From Sphingomonas sp. NBWT7 (lineage in GTDB: Bacteria > Pseudomonadota > Alphaproteobacteria > Sphingomonadales > Sphingomonadaceae), in the NCBI RefSeq assembly GCF_014217605.1, contig NZ_CP043640.1, positions 1 through 64,000 of the forward strand: DNA of 64,000 nucleotides, written 5' to 3'. This document shows, piece by piece, positions 51,082 to 59,553 of this stretch. How positions within the stretch are numbered: the first letter of the stretch is position 1; every line of letters starts with the position of its first letter. The notes under the pieces were generated by a model. The model saw only the letters and a program-made list of their open reading frames with translations. It had not been told where the DNA came from and searched no databases. The position numbers and the translations under genes were made by a program.

Positions 51082-54000
51082 TCAAAGTCGCTCGATCTCC
51101 ACGATCGTTGCCGATCCTTGCGCTTCAAGTCGACGGGCATCGTCGCGCACGTTCTTATGATGCGTAAACAGCAGGACCTGATTGGTCTCGGCGAAGCGCG
51201 CGAGGAGATCGAGCGTGGCCGCGCTGCGCTCATCATCGAAATGCACCAGGATGTCGTCGGCAACGAATGGCAGCGGCTCGGTCGAGGCCGAATAATTCTC
51301 AAGACTTGCCAGCCGGAACGCGAGGAACAGCTGATCCCGTGTTCCGTCGCTCATGGCGGCAACCGGCACCGCAGCGCCGGACTGGCGACGTCCGACCACG
51401 ACGGGCAGGCCCTTGTCGTCGATATCGGTGTCGATCGCCGAGAACTCGCCGCGCGTGGTGGAAGCGAAGAGTTCGCCTGCGCGACTGACGAGCGGATCCT
51501 GCTGCTCGCTGCGGACCCGGTCGATTGCCTTGGTGATCAGCGCGCGCGCGACGGTGAGTTCGACATAGCGCTCGACTGCGGCCTGCATCCGCGCGGCTGC
51601 GCTCTCGCGCTCCGCGATGGCCTGATTTACCCCCGATTCAGCCGCATATGTGTCGAGAGCGTCCTGCGCCGCCTTTTGGGCAAGGATGGCGGTCTCCACG
51701 TCGGCTTCCAGCTGATCTGACCGCTGCTGGGCAACGGTCAGGGCGCCACGCAGTGCATCGAGATCGCGCCCGGCCCATTGGTCACGCAGCGCGGGGATGC
51801 CGAGGCCGTCGCTCACATCGGCAATCGACCGCTCCACTTGCGCCTTCTCGTCCAGGAGGCGCGCCCGGGCGGCGCAACGCACCCCGACGTCAGGCAAGGC
51901 GTCGCCTTCGACCGCGACGCCTGCGCTGATGGCAAGCGCTGCCATCGCGGTGCGTGCTTCGCCATCGACCGTCTCCAGCGCAACGCATTCGGCCTTGGCG
52001 TCCTCGACATTGGGCGCGAGCGCCACGCGCTGCAGCCGCGTCGCGTCCTGTTCTTGCCACCGCGCCGCTATCTGGTCGGTTGCCGCTAGCGGATCGGCAG
52101 GCAGCGAAAGGTCGAGGCTTGTACCCAAAGCGACAACGGTAGCCTTCAGCGTCGCTTCGTCGTCATCCATTCGGGTAAGACGGGTGCGGGTTTGCGCGAT
52201 CGTGCCGAGCGTCGCCCGGGCGCCCGACCATTCACTAATCAGTGCGCCCGCACGCTCCGGCGCGAGATCGGTATCGAGGCCTAGACCGCCGAGTGCGGCG
52301 CTCCACTGCTGCTGCCAGGTTTGTTGGGCTGTCACCAGGTCGGCAAGAACCTGGTCGGCCCGCTTTGCGGTTGGCCGCAGCGCCTCGGTATCGCGCAGGT
52401 CGCGCCGATAGTCGGCATGTTCGGCCTCATGCTGGCTGAGGGCGGCGCACAGCGTTTGCACTTCGGCCGCGAACGCCTGACCTTCCGAATGCTTAACCTT
52501 CATCACGACCTGCGCGCTTTCGAACAAGGTACGAAGCGGCTCGAGATCAGTTGCCTGACGATCGGCGTCGCTGACGAGGGCGCGGGCGGCGTCGAGCGCG
52601 TCGAGCGCCAGTCCACGCCGTTCGACAAAATCCAGGAGGCCTGCAAGCTGTGGAAAGCGTGCGGTCGCGTCGGGAAAGGCCTGCGCGAAGGCGGTGGAAC
52701 GACGGTCAAGTCGTGCGCCGATATCGGCGATCAGCGTGCTGCATCCGTCGATCGCAATCGTGCCGCTGGCGAGCTGTTGACGGGCGAGGGCAAGATTTGC
52801 GGCATGTTGCGCCTCGGCTGCCCGTCGATCAGCGAGATCGTCGGCGCCCCGGACGTGGCTTTCATACGCGTCGATGCCTGTTCGCCGGACCGTCGCATCC
52901 GCAGGGATGTCGGCATCGAGATAGGCATGGCGCAGTGGGGACCACGCGCTGGCGCGAGCACCCCGGGCCTCGGCCAACGCCACGTCTGAAGCGACCGGGC
53001 CGGCTGCCTCGAGCTGCGTAATTGTCTCGCTCGCGACCTTGGCCTTTTTCTCGGCATCGACCTTTTGTTCGACCTGGCTCGCCAAGGCGGTTTCGAGTTC
53101 GCTGCTTGCCAATTGCTCGGCGCGAATGGCATCGGCGGACGGACAGACGAAAGCGACGAGGTCGCCGAGCGTCGGAAAGCCAAGGGCGGTGATCGTGGCG
53201 GTCGCCGTGGTCAGAGCCTGGTCGGCTTGACGCTGCACCGCGACTGCCGTGGCCGCCTGTGCGGCGAGGCTCGCAAATTGGGCTGCGCTGAACGTCACTG
53301 GCTTTTCGTAGCCCGCCGCGACGGCGGCATCGAGGCGATGTTGCAGTATCTCGAACCGGTCGGCTAGATCGGCCGTGCGTTCGCGCGCAGCCACCATGGC
53401 AGCGCCACGCTCGATAGCGTCGGTTGCCAACTGCTGCACATGATCCAGTGCAGCCTGGCTCGGTAATCGCGCGGTCAGATCGGCATCGGCCGGCAGGTGC
53501 AGCATGCGGCGAAGTGTCGCGAGCCCGGCCTCGGCCGTCTCGATATCCTTGAGCCGGTTTGTTCGGTCCGTGCGAGCCTTGCGGACGTGAATGGCTTGCT
53601 CGGCGAGATCGCGGACCCGGGCCTCCGCCTCGATAAACGGCTCTGACACCACCAGTGCGTCGAGCCGCTGAACGAGCCGGTCCCGTTTCGTCCGTCCGTC
53701 GGCGAGTGCTGCTGCTGCTGCGTCACGCTTCTGCATCGCCTCGTCCACCTGGCGATGAAAGTCTGTCGGCAGGGCGTCGAGATCTGCATAGTCGCTCAAG
53801 GCCGCTGTCAACCGATCGAGGGCGAGCATATGCGGCACGGCACGGACCAGCCGCTCCAGACCGGAGATTTCGGCGCTGACGGCTTGCTTCTCGGTTCGCG
53901 CCTGGCTGAGCTTGGACATCGCGGCGTCCGCAGCCTTGCGGCTTTGCTCATAGGCATCGCGCGTGACGGTGTGGTGCTTCACGTCGCGGTCGGCGGCATC

Positions 54001-54567
54001 GAACGCGTCGAGCGCTTTATAAAAGGCCCGATCGCCAGATCGCCGCGGCGCGAACAGCTTGTCCGCTTCGGAGTCGAGAGCATCCAGCCGCGCCATCAGC
54101 GATCGCAGCCCGCCGCCGGCCTCGACAATCAAGCGGCCGATATCGCCATCGGCAGCGAGCAGACGCGATCCGCCGGAGCGCAACGTCTCATGATTGAGGC
54201 CGAAGAGCGTGGCAAACCGCTCGCGCGTCGTAGCGCCAAGCAGGTGGGTGAGGATCGAGTCCTCAAGGGATCCGCCCGCCTTGTCGGTCAACGTGCGGCC
54301 ACGACCGCGCCGCCTGCGTAACGTCATTTCGGTGCCGCTCGCATCGACCAATGTCGCGCCGACGCGCATGCCATCATAGCCGAACAAGGTGGCATGCGGC
54401 GTCCGTTCCGGAATGCCGAACAGGAAGTCGCTCAGCGCGGACAGGCAAGTGCTCTTGCCGGCTTCATTGGGGCCGTAGATGATCGTGAGCCCCGCGGTCG
54501 AAGGAATGACGAGACTGCGCTCGGCAAAGGCGCCGTACCGCTCGAGGGTAAGTTCAGCGAGCCGCAT
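51082..54567 (-). CDS. YhaN/SbcC-like SMC-type ATPase
   Basis: 1161 aa. Walker A in IIYGPNEAGKSTCLSALSDF near residue 34 and the ABC signature region MSDGTRDQLFLAFRLASLEN with Walker B FVADDILVHFDDERSA near the C-terminus frame about 900 residues of coiled coil. This is the YhaN family (AAA_27), related to SbcC/Rad50, which forms a DNA-end tethering ATPase with a phosphoesterase partner. The partner gene is directly upstream, overlapping by 14 bp. In this operon it is combined with AbiE genes. Confidence 0.88.
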   Translation of the reverse strand: MRLAELTLERYGAFAERSLVIPSTAGLTIIYGPNEAGKSTCLSALSDFLFGIPERTPHATLFGYDGMRVGATLVDASGTEMTLRRRRGRGRTLTDKAGGSLEDSILTHLLGATTRERFATLFGLNHETLRSGGSRLLAADGDIGRLIVEAGGGLRSLMARLDALDSEADKLFAPRRSGDRAFYKALDAFDAADRDVKHHTVTRDAYEQSRKAADAAMSKLSQARTEKQAVSAEISGLERLVRAVPHMLALDRLTAALSDYADLDALPTDFHRQVDEAMQKRDAAAAALADGRTKRDRLVQRLDALVVSEPFIEAEARVRDLAEQAIHVRKARTDRTNRLKDIETAEAGLATLRRMLHLPADADLTARLPSQAALDHVQQLATDAIERGAAMVAARERTADLADRFEILQHRLDAAVAAGYEKPVTFSAAQFASLAAQAATAVAVQRQADQALTTATATITALGFPTLGDLVAFVCPSADAIRAEQLASSELETALASQVEQKVDAEKKAKVASETITQLEAAGPVASDVALAEARGARASAWSPLRHAYLDADIPADATVRRTGIDAYESHVRGADDLADRRAAEAQHAANLALARQQLASGTIAIDGCSTLIADIGARLDRRSTAFAQAFPDATARFPQLAGLLDFVERRGLALDALDAARALVSDADRQATDLEPLRTLFESAQVVMKVKHSEGQAFAAEVQTLCAALSQHEAEHADYRRDLRDTEALRPTAKRADQVLADLVTAQQTWQQQWSAALGGLGLDTDLAPERAGALISEWSGARATLGTIAQTRTRLTRMDDDEATLKATVVALGTSLDLSLPADPLAATDQIAARWQEQDATRLQRVALAPNVEDAKAECVALETVDGEARTAMAALAISAGVAVEGDALPDVGVRCAARARLLDEKAQVERSIADVSDGLGIPALRDQWAGRDLDALRGALTVAQQRSDQLEADVETAILAQKAAQDALDTYAAESGVNQAIAERESAAARMQAAVERYVELTVARALITKAIDRVRSEQQDPLVSRAGELFASTTRGEFSAIDTDIDDKGLPVVVGRRQSGAAVPVAAMSDGTRDQLFLAFRLASLENYSASTEPLPFVADDILVHFDDERSAATLDLLARFAETNQVLLFTHHKNVRDDARRLEAQGSATIVEIERL

Positions 54568-55807
54568 CGCCGGCCTCCGTCTCGTCGATCAGGGAGAGTG
54601 CGAGCGCGCGCGCGCGCGCCGGCGCTTCGCTGCGCAGGGCTTCGAAGAACGCCTCGGCATGTGCGCCTGCCGGCATCTTGGCTCGGACCTCGGCAAGCCG
54701 CGCCTCGACCAAGTCGTTCAAGATCTCGTCGGTATCCGCGCCGATCTCGGCCGCAAGCCGGCCCGAGACGGTCGGATCGAGCGAGTTTGGCTGAGCAGGC
54801 GGGGTTGTCGCAATCACCAGCTTCTCCAGCCAGATATCGCTGGTCAGCGTCGCGAGGAGCGCCGCAATATCGTCGCGCAGCGATTGCGGATCGAGCAGGA
54901 GGCCGCGATGCTGGGTCGTCTCGCCGACTAGCCGCAAGCGAACCGCAAGCGCGCGATCACCCGCTTCGGCGCGGACGGTCTCAATCGCCACACGGATCTG
55001 GTCGAGCAGCGCGGTGCGATTTTCGGTTTCGGCTGCCTCCACCGTAAGGACAAACCAGCGGACGACATCGAGATCGCGATGTTCGACTTGAGTAACCTGA
55101 CCATCGCTCACTGTGACGATGGTTGCGCCCTTGGGTCCCGTTTCCCGCGGGCTGCGTCCCTGCAGATTGCCGGGATAGACGATGTGCGGATCGGTGTTCA
55201 GCACCGCGCGGCCGTGGACATGGCCCAACGCCCAATAGTCATAGCCATGATTGACGAGCTGCTCGACCGTGCACGGCGCATAGGGCGCGTGATAGCTCTC
55301 GCTGCCCTGGCAGGCGGTATGCAGCACGCCGATATTGAAGTGGCCAGGAACCGCGGCCGGATAATCTCGGGCGATATTCTCGGTCACGTCACGCTGCGGG
55401 AAGCTGCGACCATGCACCGTCACCTGCAACGCTTCGATGGCAATCGCCTCAGCGCATTTGCTGTCGAAGACATGGACATTGGCCGACATGGAGAGCTTGG
55501 CAGCGAAGCGATTTTCGGCATCATGATTGCCGAGGATCATGAACACCTGGATTCCGGCTTGCTCGAGGCGCCGCATCTGGTCGATGAAGAAGAGTCCGGT
55601 CTCAAAATTGCGCAGGTCGCCGTCAAAGATGTCGCCTGCGAGTACAATGAAGCTGCAGCCTTCGTCGATCGCAAGCGCAATGAGGTTCTCGAACGCGTCG
55701 CGCGAGGCGCGGTCGACGCGCGCGGCGTAATCGGCCGACTTGGTGGCCAAACCGAGGAGCGGGCTGTCGAGATGGAGGTCGGCCGCGTGTAGGAATGTGA
55801 ACGTCAT
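54554..55807 (-). CDS. YhaO/SbcD-like metallophosphoesterase
   Basis: 417 aa. Calcineurin-like phosphoesterase motifs: LHAADLHLDSPL, VLAGDIFDGD, ILGNHDAEN, GVLHTACQG and YWALGHVHGRAV. These match YhaO/Mre11-type nucleases that act with YhaN or SbcC on DNA ends. The C-terminal 150 residues are the helical capping region. The start overlaps AbiEii by 4 bp (ATGA) and the end overlaps the ATPase by 14 bp, so all are cotranslated. Confidence 0.9.
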   Translation of the reverse strand: MTFTFLHAADLHLDSPLLGLATKSADYAARVDRASRDAFENLIALAIDEGCSFIVLAGDIFDGDLRNFETGLFFIDQMRRLEQAGIQVFMILGNHDAENRFAAKLSMSANVHVFDSKCAEAIAIEALQVTVHGRSFPQRDVTENIARDYPAAVPGHFNIGVLHTACQGSESYHAPYAPCTVEQLVNHGYDYWALGHVHGRAVLNTDPHIVYPGNLQGRSPRETGPKGATIVTVSDGQVTQVEHRDLDVVRWFVLTVEAAETENRTALLDQIRVAIETVRAEAGDRALAVRLRLVGETTQHRGLLLDPQSLRDDIAALLATLTSDIWLEKLVIATTPPAQPNSLDPTVSGRLAAEIGADTDEILNDLVEARLAEVRAKMPAGAHAEAFFEALRSEAPARARALALSLIDETEAGDAAR

Positions 55808-56769
55808 GGCGCAGTTGCCTCCCCTTGGACACGGGTGTCGCCGATCCCGGTTGGGTGATCCAGACAGTGCTCCAGCAAGTGAATTTGTGCCGCGAACTTC
55901 TCGGGATTCTCGTCGCTCAGGCGCTGCAGATTGAGCAGCTTCCAGCGTAACGCGGGCAGGTCGGCTATCTGGTCGCTGAGGCCGATCGCGGACCAGTCGG
56001 GATCGAGCGTGAGAAAGCTGGTCAGGAAGCGACGACCGTCCGTGGTCCCGGCACGTTGCTGGACCATGCCGACAAGGGTCTCGCGTGCGGCGAGCAACGT
56101 GTCGAGCGCTTCGACCTCGACCGTCATTCCCAAGAACTCGTCATTATACTGGCCCGCGATGTCGAGGCGATGCGGACAGAGGAGCTCATGCGTCGGGCGC
56201 GGGTGGCTGACGAGATAGATCAGAAATGCGCGAAACAGATCGTCATCGATCCCCTCCTGCGTGAGCAGGTGGTGGATATCGAACAGGTCGCGCGGATGCT
56301 GGCGGTCTAGTGCTGCCGCCATCTTTCCGGCATAGAGATCGGGCAGCGACACGACCTGCATTTCGGCAAAGCCGAAGCGCTCCTCCACGCTCGGGCTGAC
56401 CGGGCGTATCTCGGGCGGGAAGACCGTGCCGCGCAGCACGGGCGAGACCTCCACCTTTATGGCGGTGCCGCCCGAATGCACCAGCAGGCGCTTCCCATCG
56501 ACAAGGAGATGCCGCTCGACCTTGAAGCCGAGCCGGGATTCGAGGCGTTGTGCGATGCGCTCCAGGCCATCGCGGACGGCATTGAGCGACGCCTCCCGCT
56601 CGGCCACGGGCAAGTAAACGAGATCGATATCGACCGAGAGGCGTGGCAGGTCGCGCACGAACAGGTTGATCGCAGTTCCGCCCTTCAGGGCGAAATCGGG
56701 TTCGGAGGCGATTTCCGGAATCGTGCGCAGCAGAAGCGCAACCTGGTCCAGATAACGCTCAGCCGTCAT
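55804..56769 (-). CDS. abiEii: AbiEii-type nucleotidyltransferase toxin
   Basis: 321 aa from ATG 56769 (MTAERYLDQVALLLR). The nucleotidyltransferase signature is clear: FALKGGTAINLFVRDLPRLS followed by VDIDLVYL, with Lys/Gly-Gly-Thr and Asp-X-Asp. Later come DLYAGKMAAALDRQHPRDLF and DIHHLL. AbiEii proteins are growth-inhibiting nucleotidyltransferases countered by AbiEi; they give phage abortive infection. It overlaps the antitoxin gene by 11 bp and YhaO by 4 bp. It looks intact. Confidence 0.88.
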   Translation of the reverse strand: MTAERYLDQVALLLRTIPEIASEPDFALKGGTAINLFVRDLPRLSVDIDLVYLPVAEREASLNAVRDGLERIAQRLESRLGFKVERHLLVDGKRLLVHSGGTAIKVEVSPVLRGTVFPPEIRPVSPSVEERFGFAEMQVVSLPDLYAGKMAAALDRQHPRDLFDIHHLLTQEGIDDDLFRAFLIYLVSHPRPTHELLCPHRLDIAGQYNDEFLGMTVEVEALDTLLAARETLVGMVQQRAGTTDGRRFLTSFLTLDPDWSAIGLSDQIADLPALRWKLLNLQRLSDENPEKFAAQIHLLEHCLDHPTGIGDTRVQGEATAP

Positions 56770-57622
56770 CGCTCGCCTGGTCAACTCTGGCGGAGAGCGA
56801 GACGGGTATGGTGATCTGGTAGCGAGCGTCGAGCCGGCCGCCCGGCGCCAGCTGTCGTTTGCCCTTGCCGAGATCGACTTGCGTGCGATCGACATGCTTG
56901 ACCCAAGCATGCGTGTGGCGGTCGGCGTAGAAGAGGAAGAGCCGCTTCGCCCGCACGCTTCGGCATGTCTCGAGCAGGCGGGTGACGATACGGGGCCGCA
57001 GATTGGACAGGCCCTGGAAGATATCGTCGGCATGGTCGAAGCCGACATTGGCGGGAACCTCGTCGAGCATCTCGATCGCCGCACGTTCTTCGCCGGCGAC
57101 GCGGAGGAAATGGTCCCACGGGTTCGTCTTGGTCGGTTCAGCGACCGCCGCACCGAGGCGCCCGGTGCCAAGTTCGAAGCGTCGCCATTCCAGCCCCAGA
57201 AGGGTGTCGGCAAAGAGCGAGCGGGTACGCAGCGTCAGGGCCGCATCGAGCGGCAGTTTCATCAGCCAAGCCGGCGCGGTGCGATCGGGATCGTAGAGAT
57301 AGATTGCCGGATGACCGCCGAGGCGCAGATAGTGGCTGCGGCCCAGGAGATCGAGCGCGGTCGGCCCGCCGACATAGAAGGTCGAAGGACGCAGCTCCTG
57401 CGCGGACAGGATCGCAGCGTCCCAGCGCTGGGTGGAGGAATCCGAGCCGGTCGAACGGCGATAGACACGCGGCGCGACCCGCTCGAGCCAGCCGTTCCGG
57501 ACATAGGCATGGATCGAGGGTCGCGAGACGCCCTGATCCTGGAGCCAGGCGCTATCCACCAGCTGACCGGGATCGAGCTGGGAAAGAAGCCGGTTTAGAG
57601 AGGTCTTTCTTTGTTCATTCAC
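56759..57622 (-). CDS. abiEi: AbiEi antitoxin/transcriptional regulator
   Basis: 287 aa from GTG 57622. A longer ATG at 57790 overlaps the helicase stop but would read through the operator region, so GTG is preferred. The N-terminal winged helix (LVDSAWLQDQGVSRPSIHAY, VRNGWLERVAPRVYRR) and the domain with TFYVGGPTALDLLGRSHYLR are typical of AbiEi. AbiEi represses its operon by binding inverted repeats. Two GTTCA-N7-TGAAC repeats lie at 57613-57629 and 57685-57701, one over the start codon. Confidence 0.85.
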   Translation of the reverse strand: MNEQRKTSLNRLLSQLDPGQLVDSAWLQDQGVSRPSIHAYVRNGWLERVAPRVYRRSTGSDSSTQRWDAAILSAQELRPSTFYVGGPTALDLLGRSHYLRLGGHPAIYLYDPDRTAPAWLMKLPLDAALTLRTRSLFADTLLGLEWRRFELGTGRLGAAVAEPTKTNPWDHFLRVAGEERAAIEMLDEVPANVGFDHADDIFQGLSNLRPRIVTRLLETCRSVRAKRLFLFYADRHTHAWVKHVDRTQVDLGKGKRQLAPGGRLDARYQITIPVSLSARVDQASDDG

Positions 57623-57701
57623 GCTGAACTTTTTGGCATATTTGTAAACCGGCAGCAAGACCGAGTTTAGAGAGCGCGCATAAAGTTCATGATCAGTGAA
57701 C
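57613..57701. promoter_or_regulatory. Paired operators of the AbiE-YhaON operon
   Basis: Two inverted repeats GTTCA-N7-TGAAC at 57613-57629 and 57685-57701, start to start 72 bp. The first covers the AbiEi start codon. They fit the two-site negative autoregulation known for AbiEi. Confidence 0.6.
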
Positions 57702-57786
57702 AAAACCCACGTTTGATAAACTGGAGGCCGAAGGTGCTTGTCCTGCTGCCACACGGCGGCGCTGGGACTGCCGTGGCAAGCCACCC

Positions 57787-59553
57787 TCATCCCTGCGGTA
57801 TTTCGGGCGCGGCCGGCAGCGCGACAATATTCGCTGCGCCGAACCAGGCCGTCAGCTTGGCCATGGCATTGGCGCTGAGGATCTGGGTGAAGAGAAGCGC
57901 CAGGCGCACCTTGGGACGCGAGCAGGCGACATAGAAGAGATTACGGTTGCTCTCGAAGAAGGCCGTCTTGTCGGCAGGCGGGCCGGCATCGATCCACTCC
58001 AGCATCTGCGCGAAATTATACTTGTTCCAGCCGCGGCCGACGATCACGAGCACATTCTCGAACTCGGCACCTTTCACGCCATGCTTGGTCGCAAACGGCG
58101 TGTGCCCATCGATGAAGCGGTCGAGGGCGATGAGCTCAGTGTAAGGAACGGCGCGTAGCTTGCGCAGCTGGGTAACGCGGCGCGACTCTCCCTCTACGGG
58201 TTCCGGCCCCACGTCCGCCAGTCGCTGCTCACGATCCTCGACCGCCTCGGGGAGCCGCATGTGCGGTTGCTCGGCGATGAAGTCGATCACCTCGCCGATC
58301 GAGCCGGAAAGGCGAAGCGCGATCAGCGCCTGCATCGCCTCCGCCCACGCGACCTTGTCCTGATGCCGTCGAATGCGCGGCATGCCTGCTCCGAAACATT
58401 CGAACATCTCGCCATAACGCTGGTTCGCAAAGGCCGCGCAGGCGGGCTCAAGCTGATCGGTCAGGAATTTGATATGCGGATCATCCTTCTTCAGCCAGGG
58501 ATCGTTGAACTGGCCGTAGATGGGCGGGATGCTGGCATAGCCCTGCTCGCGTGCAAGCACGCTGTGGCTGAGCATCAGGATCTTGGTCTTCTCGATGGCA
58601 AAATCCCAGCCTTCGTCGACAAGCCGCGTCTTGATGTGCTGGAAATAGGCCCGGGCGGCTTCGGGGCTGGTGTCGCCGGTCCAATGACCACCGCCCTGGC
58701 CTGTGCGCCGGACGCCCGGCCAGCCATTGGTATGAAAGACGCGCGCTTCCCCCAGCGCATCAGGATCGCTCACCATCTGCGGCAGGGCAGGGCGCATGCG
58801 ATTCAGCATCTGGACGATCGCATCGACCGATCGAAAGTTCGCGTTCTTGTCGATCACCTCCAATGCGGCGTGCTCGACCAACCCACAGCCCTCGCCATAG
58901 ATCTTCTGCCAATGATCGCCGAACAGCCCGATCAAGGAGCCTTCCCCGAGATCGAGGAACCAGCCCTTGAGCGCATCGACAAAACCGGCGTCCGTATCCT
59001 GATATTCGTCGATCAGCAGGATTGGATAGCGCGCGGTCAGCACCTTGCGAAACTTCGGCAGTGCGAGGGCTTGGATCATCAGCGCCAGCACGTCCTCGTG
59101 CCGAAGCGTGACCTGTTGATCGCTGACACCGGGAAACCCCAGCTCGTAATGGACCCGCCGGGTGCCAATGCCGCCGAGGGGTTCAAGGCGCTCCGGCCAT
59201 TCGGGAAGGCCGGGCACAAGCGCCCGCAGCGTCGTCTGGAAATCCTGCAGGACCGACCAGCAGAAGCCATGTACCGTTTCCGGGCGAACTGCGGGATGTG
59301 CCTGGATACGAGAAATGATCTCGTCCTTGGCGACATTGGTAAAGGTAATGCATCCTACCTGCTGACGCCGACGCAAGAGCTCGACGCCGCGCCGGTCGAT
59401 CAGCCGGCGCAGCGCCTTCTCGAGCGAATACGTCTTACCCGCGCCGGCGCCCGCTTCCAGGCGAAAGCTCCGGTTCTCGTCGAGGCAGGCGAACATGCGT
59501 TCCAGCGCGACGCGGCCGGCCGCATCGGCGGGGCTTTCTGGTCCGTCAGCCAT
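57787..59553 (-). CDS. gajB: UvrD-like helicase, Gabija GajB-like
   Basis: 588 aa from ATG 59553 (MADGPESPADAAG); it overlaps the nuclease gene by 8 bp. Superfamily 1 helicase motifs: EAGAGAGKTYSL (Walker A), ILLIDEYQDTDAGF (Walker B), ENVLVIVGRGWN region after HGVKGAEF, and RNLFYVACSRPKVRLALLF (motif VI). A UvrD-like helicase coupled to an OLD nuclease with TOPRIM domain is the Gabija arrangement. In Gabija the pair senses nucleotide changes and nicks phage DNA. It is somewhat longer than the reference GajB. Confidence 0.8.
   Translation of the reverse strand: MADGPESPADAAGRVALERMFACLDENRSFRLEAGAGAGKTYSLEKALRRLIDRRGVELLRRRQQVGCITFTNVAKDEIISRIQAHPAVRPETVHGFCWSVLQDFQTTLRALVPGLPEWPERLEPLGGIGTRRVHYELGFPGVSDQQVTLRHEDVLALMIQALALPKFRKVLTARYPILLIDEYQDTDAGFVDALKGWFLDLGEGSLIGLFGDHWQKIYGEGCGLVEHAALEVIDKNANFRSVDAIVQMLNRMRPALPQMVSDPDALGEARVFHTNGWPGVRRTGQGGGHWTGDTSPEAARAYFQHIKTRLVDEGWDFAIEKTKILMLSHSVLAREQGYASIPPIYGQFNDPWLKKDDPHIKFLTDQLEPACAAFANQRYGEMFECFGAGMPRIRRHQDKVAWAEAMQALIALRLSGSIGEVIDFIAEQPHMRLPEAVEDREQRLADVGPEPVEGESRRVTQLRKLRAVPYTELIALDRFIDGHTPFATKHGVKGAEFENVLVIVGRGWNKYNFAQMLEWIDAGPPADKTAFFESNRNLFYVACSRPKVRLALLFTQILSANAMAKLTAWFGAANIVALPAAPEIPQG

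Noticed and set aside
57623..57790. Longer AbiEi start at ATG 57790
   Set aside because: It would translate across the paired operators and gives a non-family N-terminus; GTG 57622 fits the family length better.
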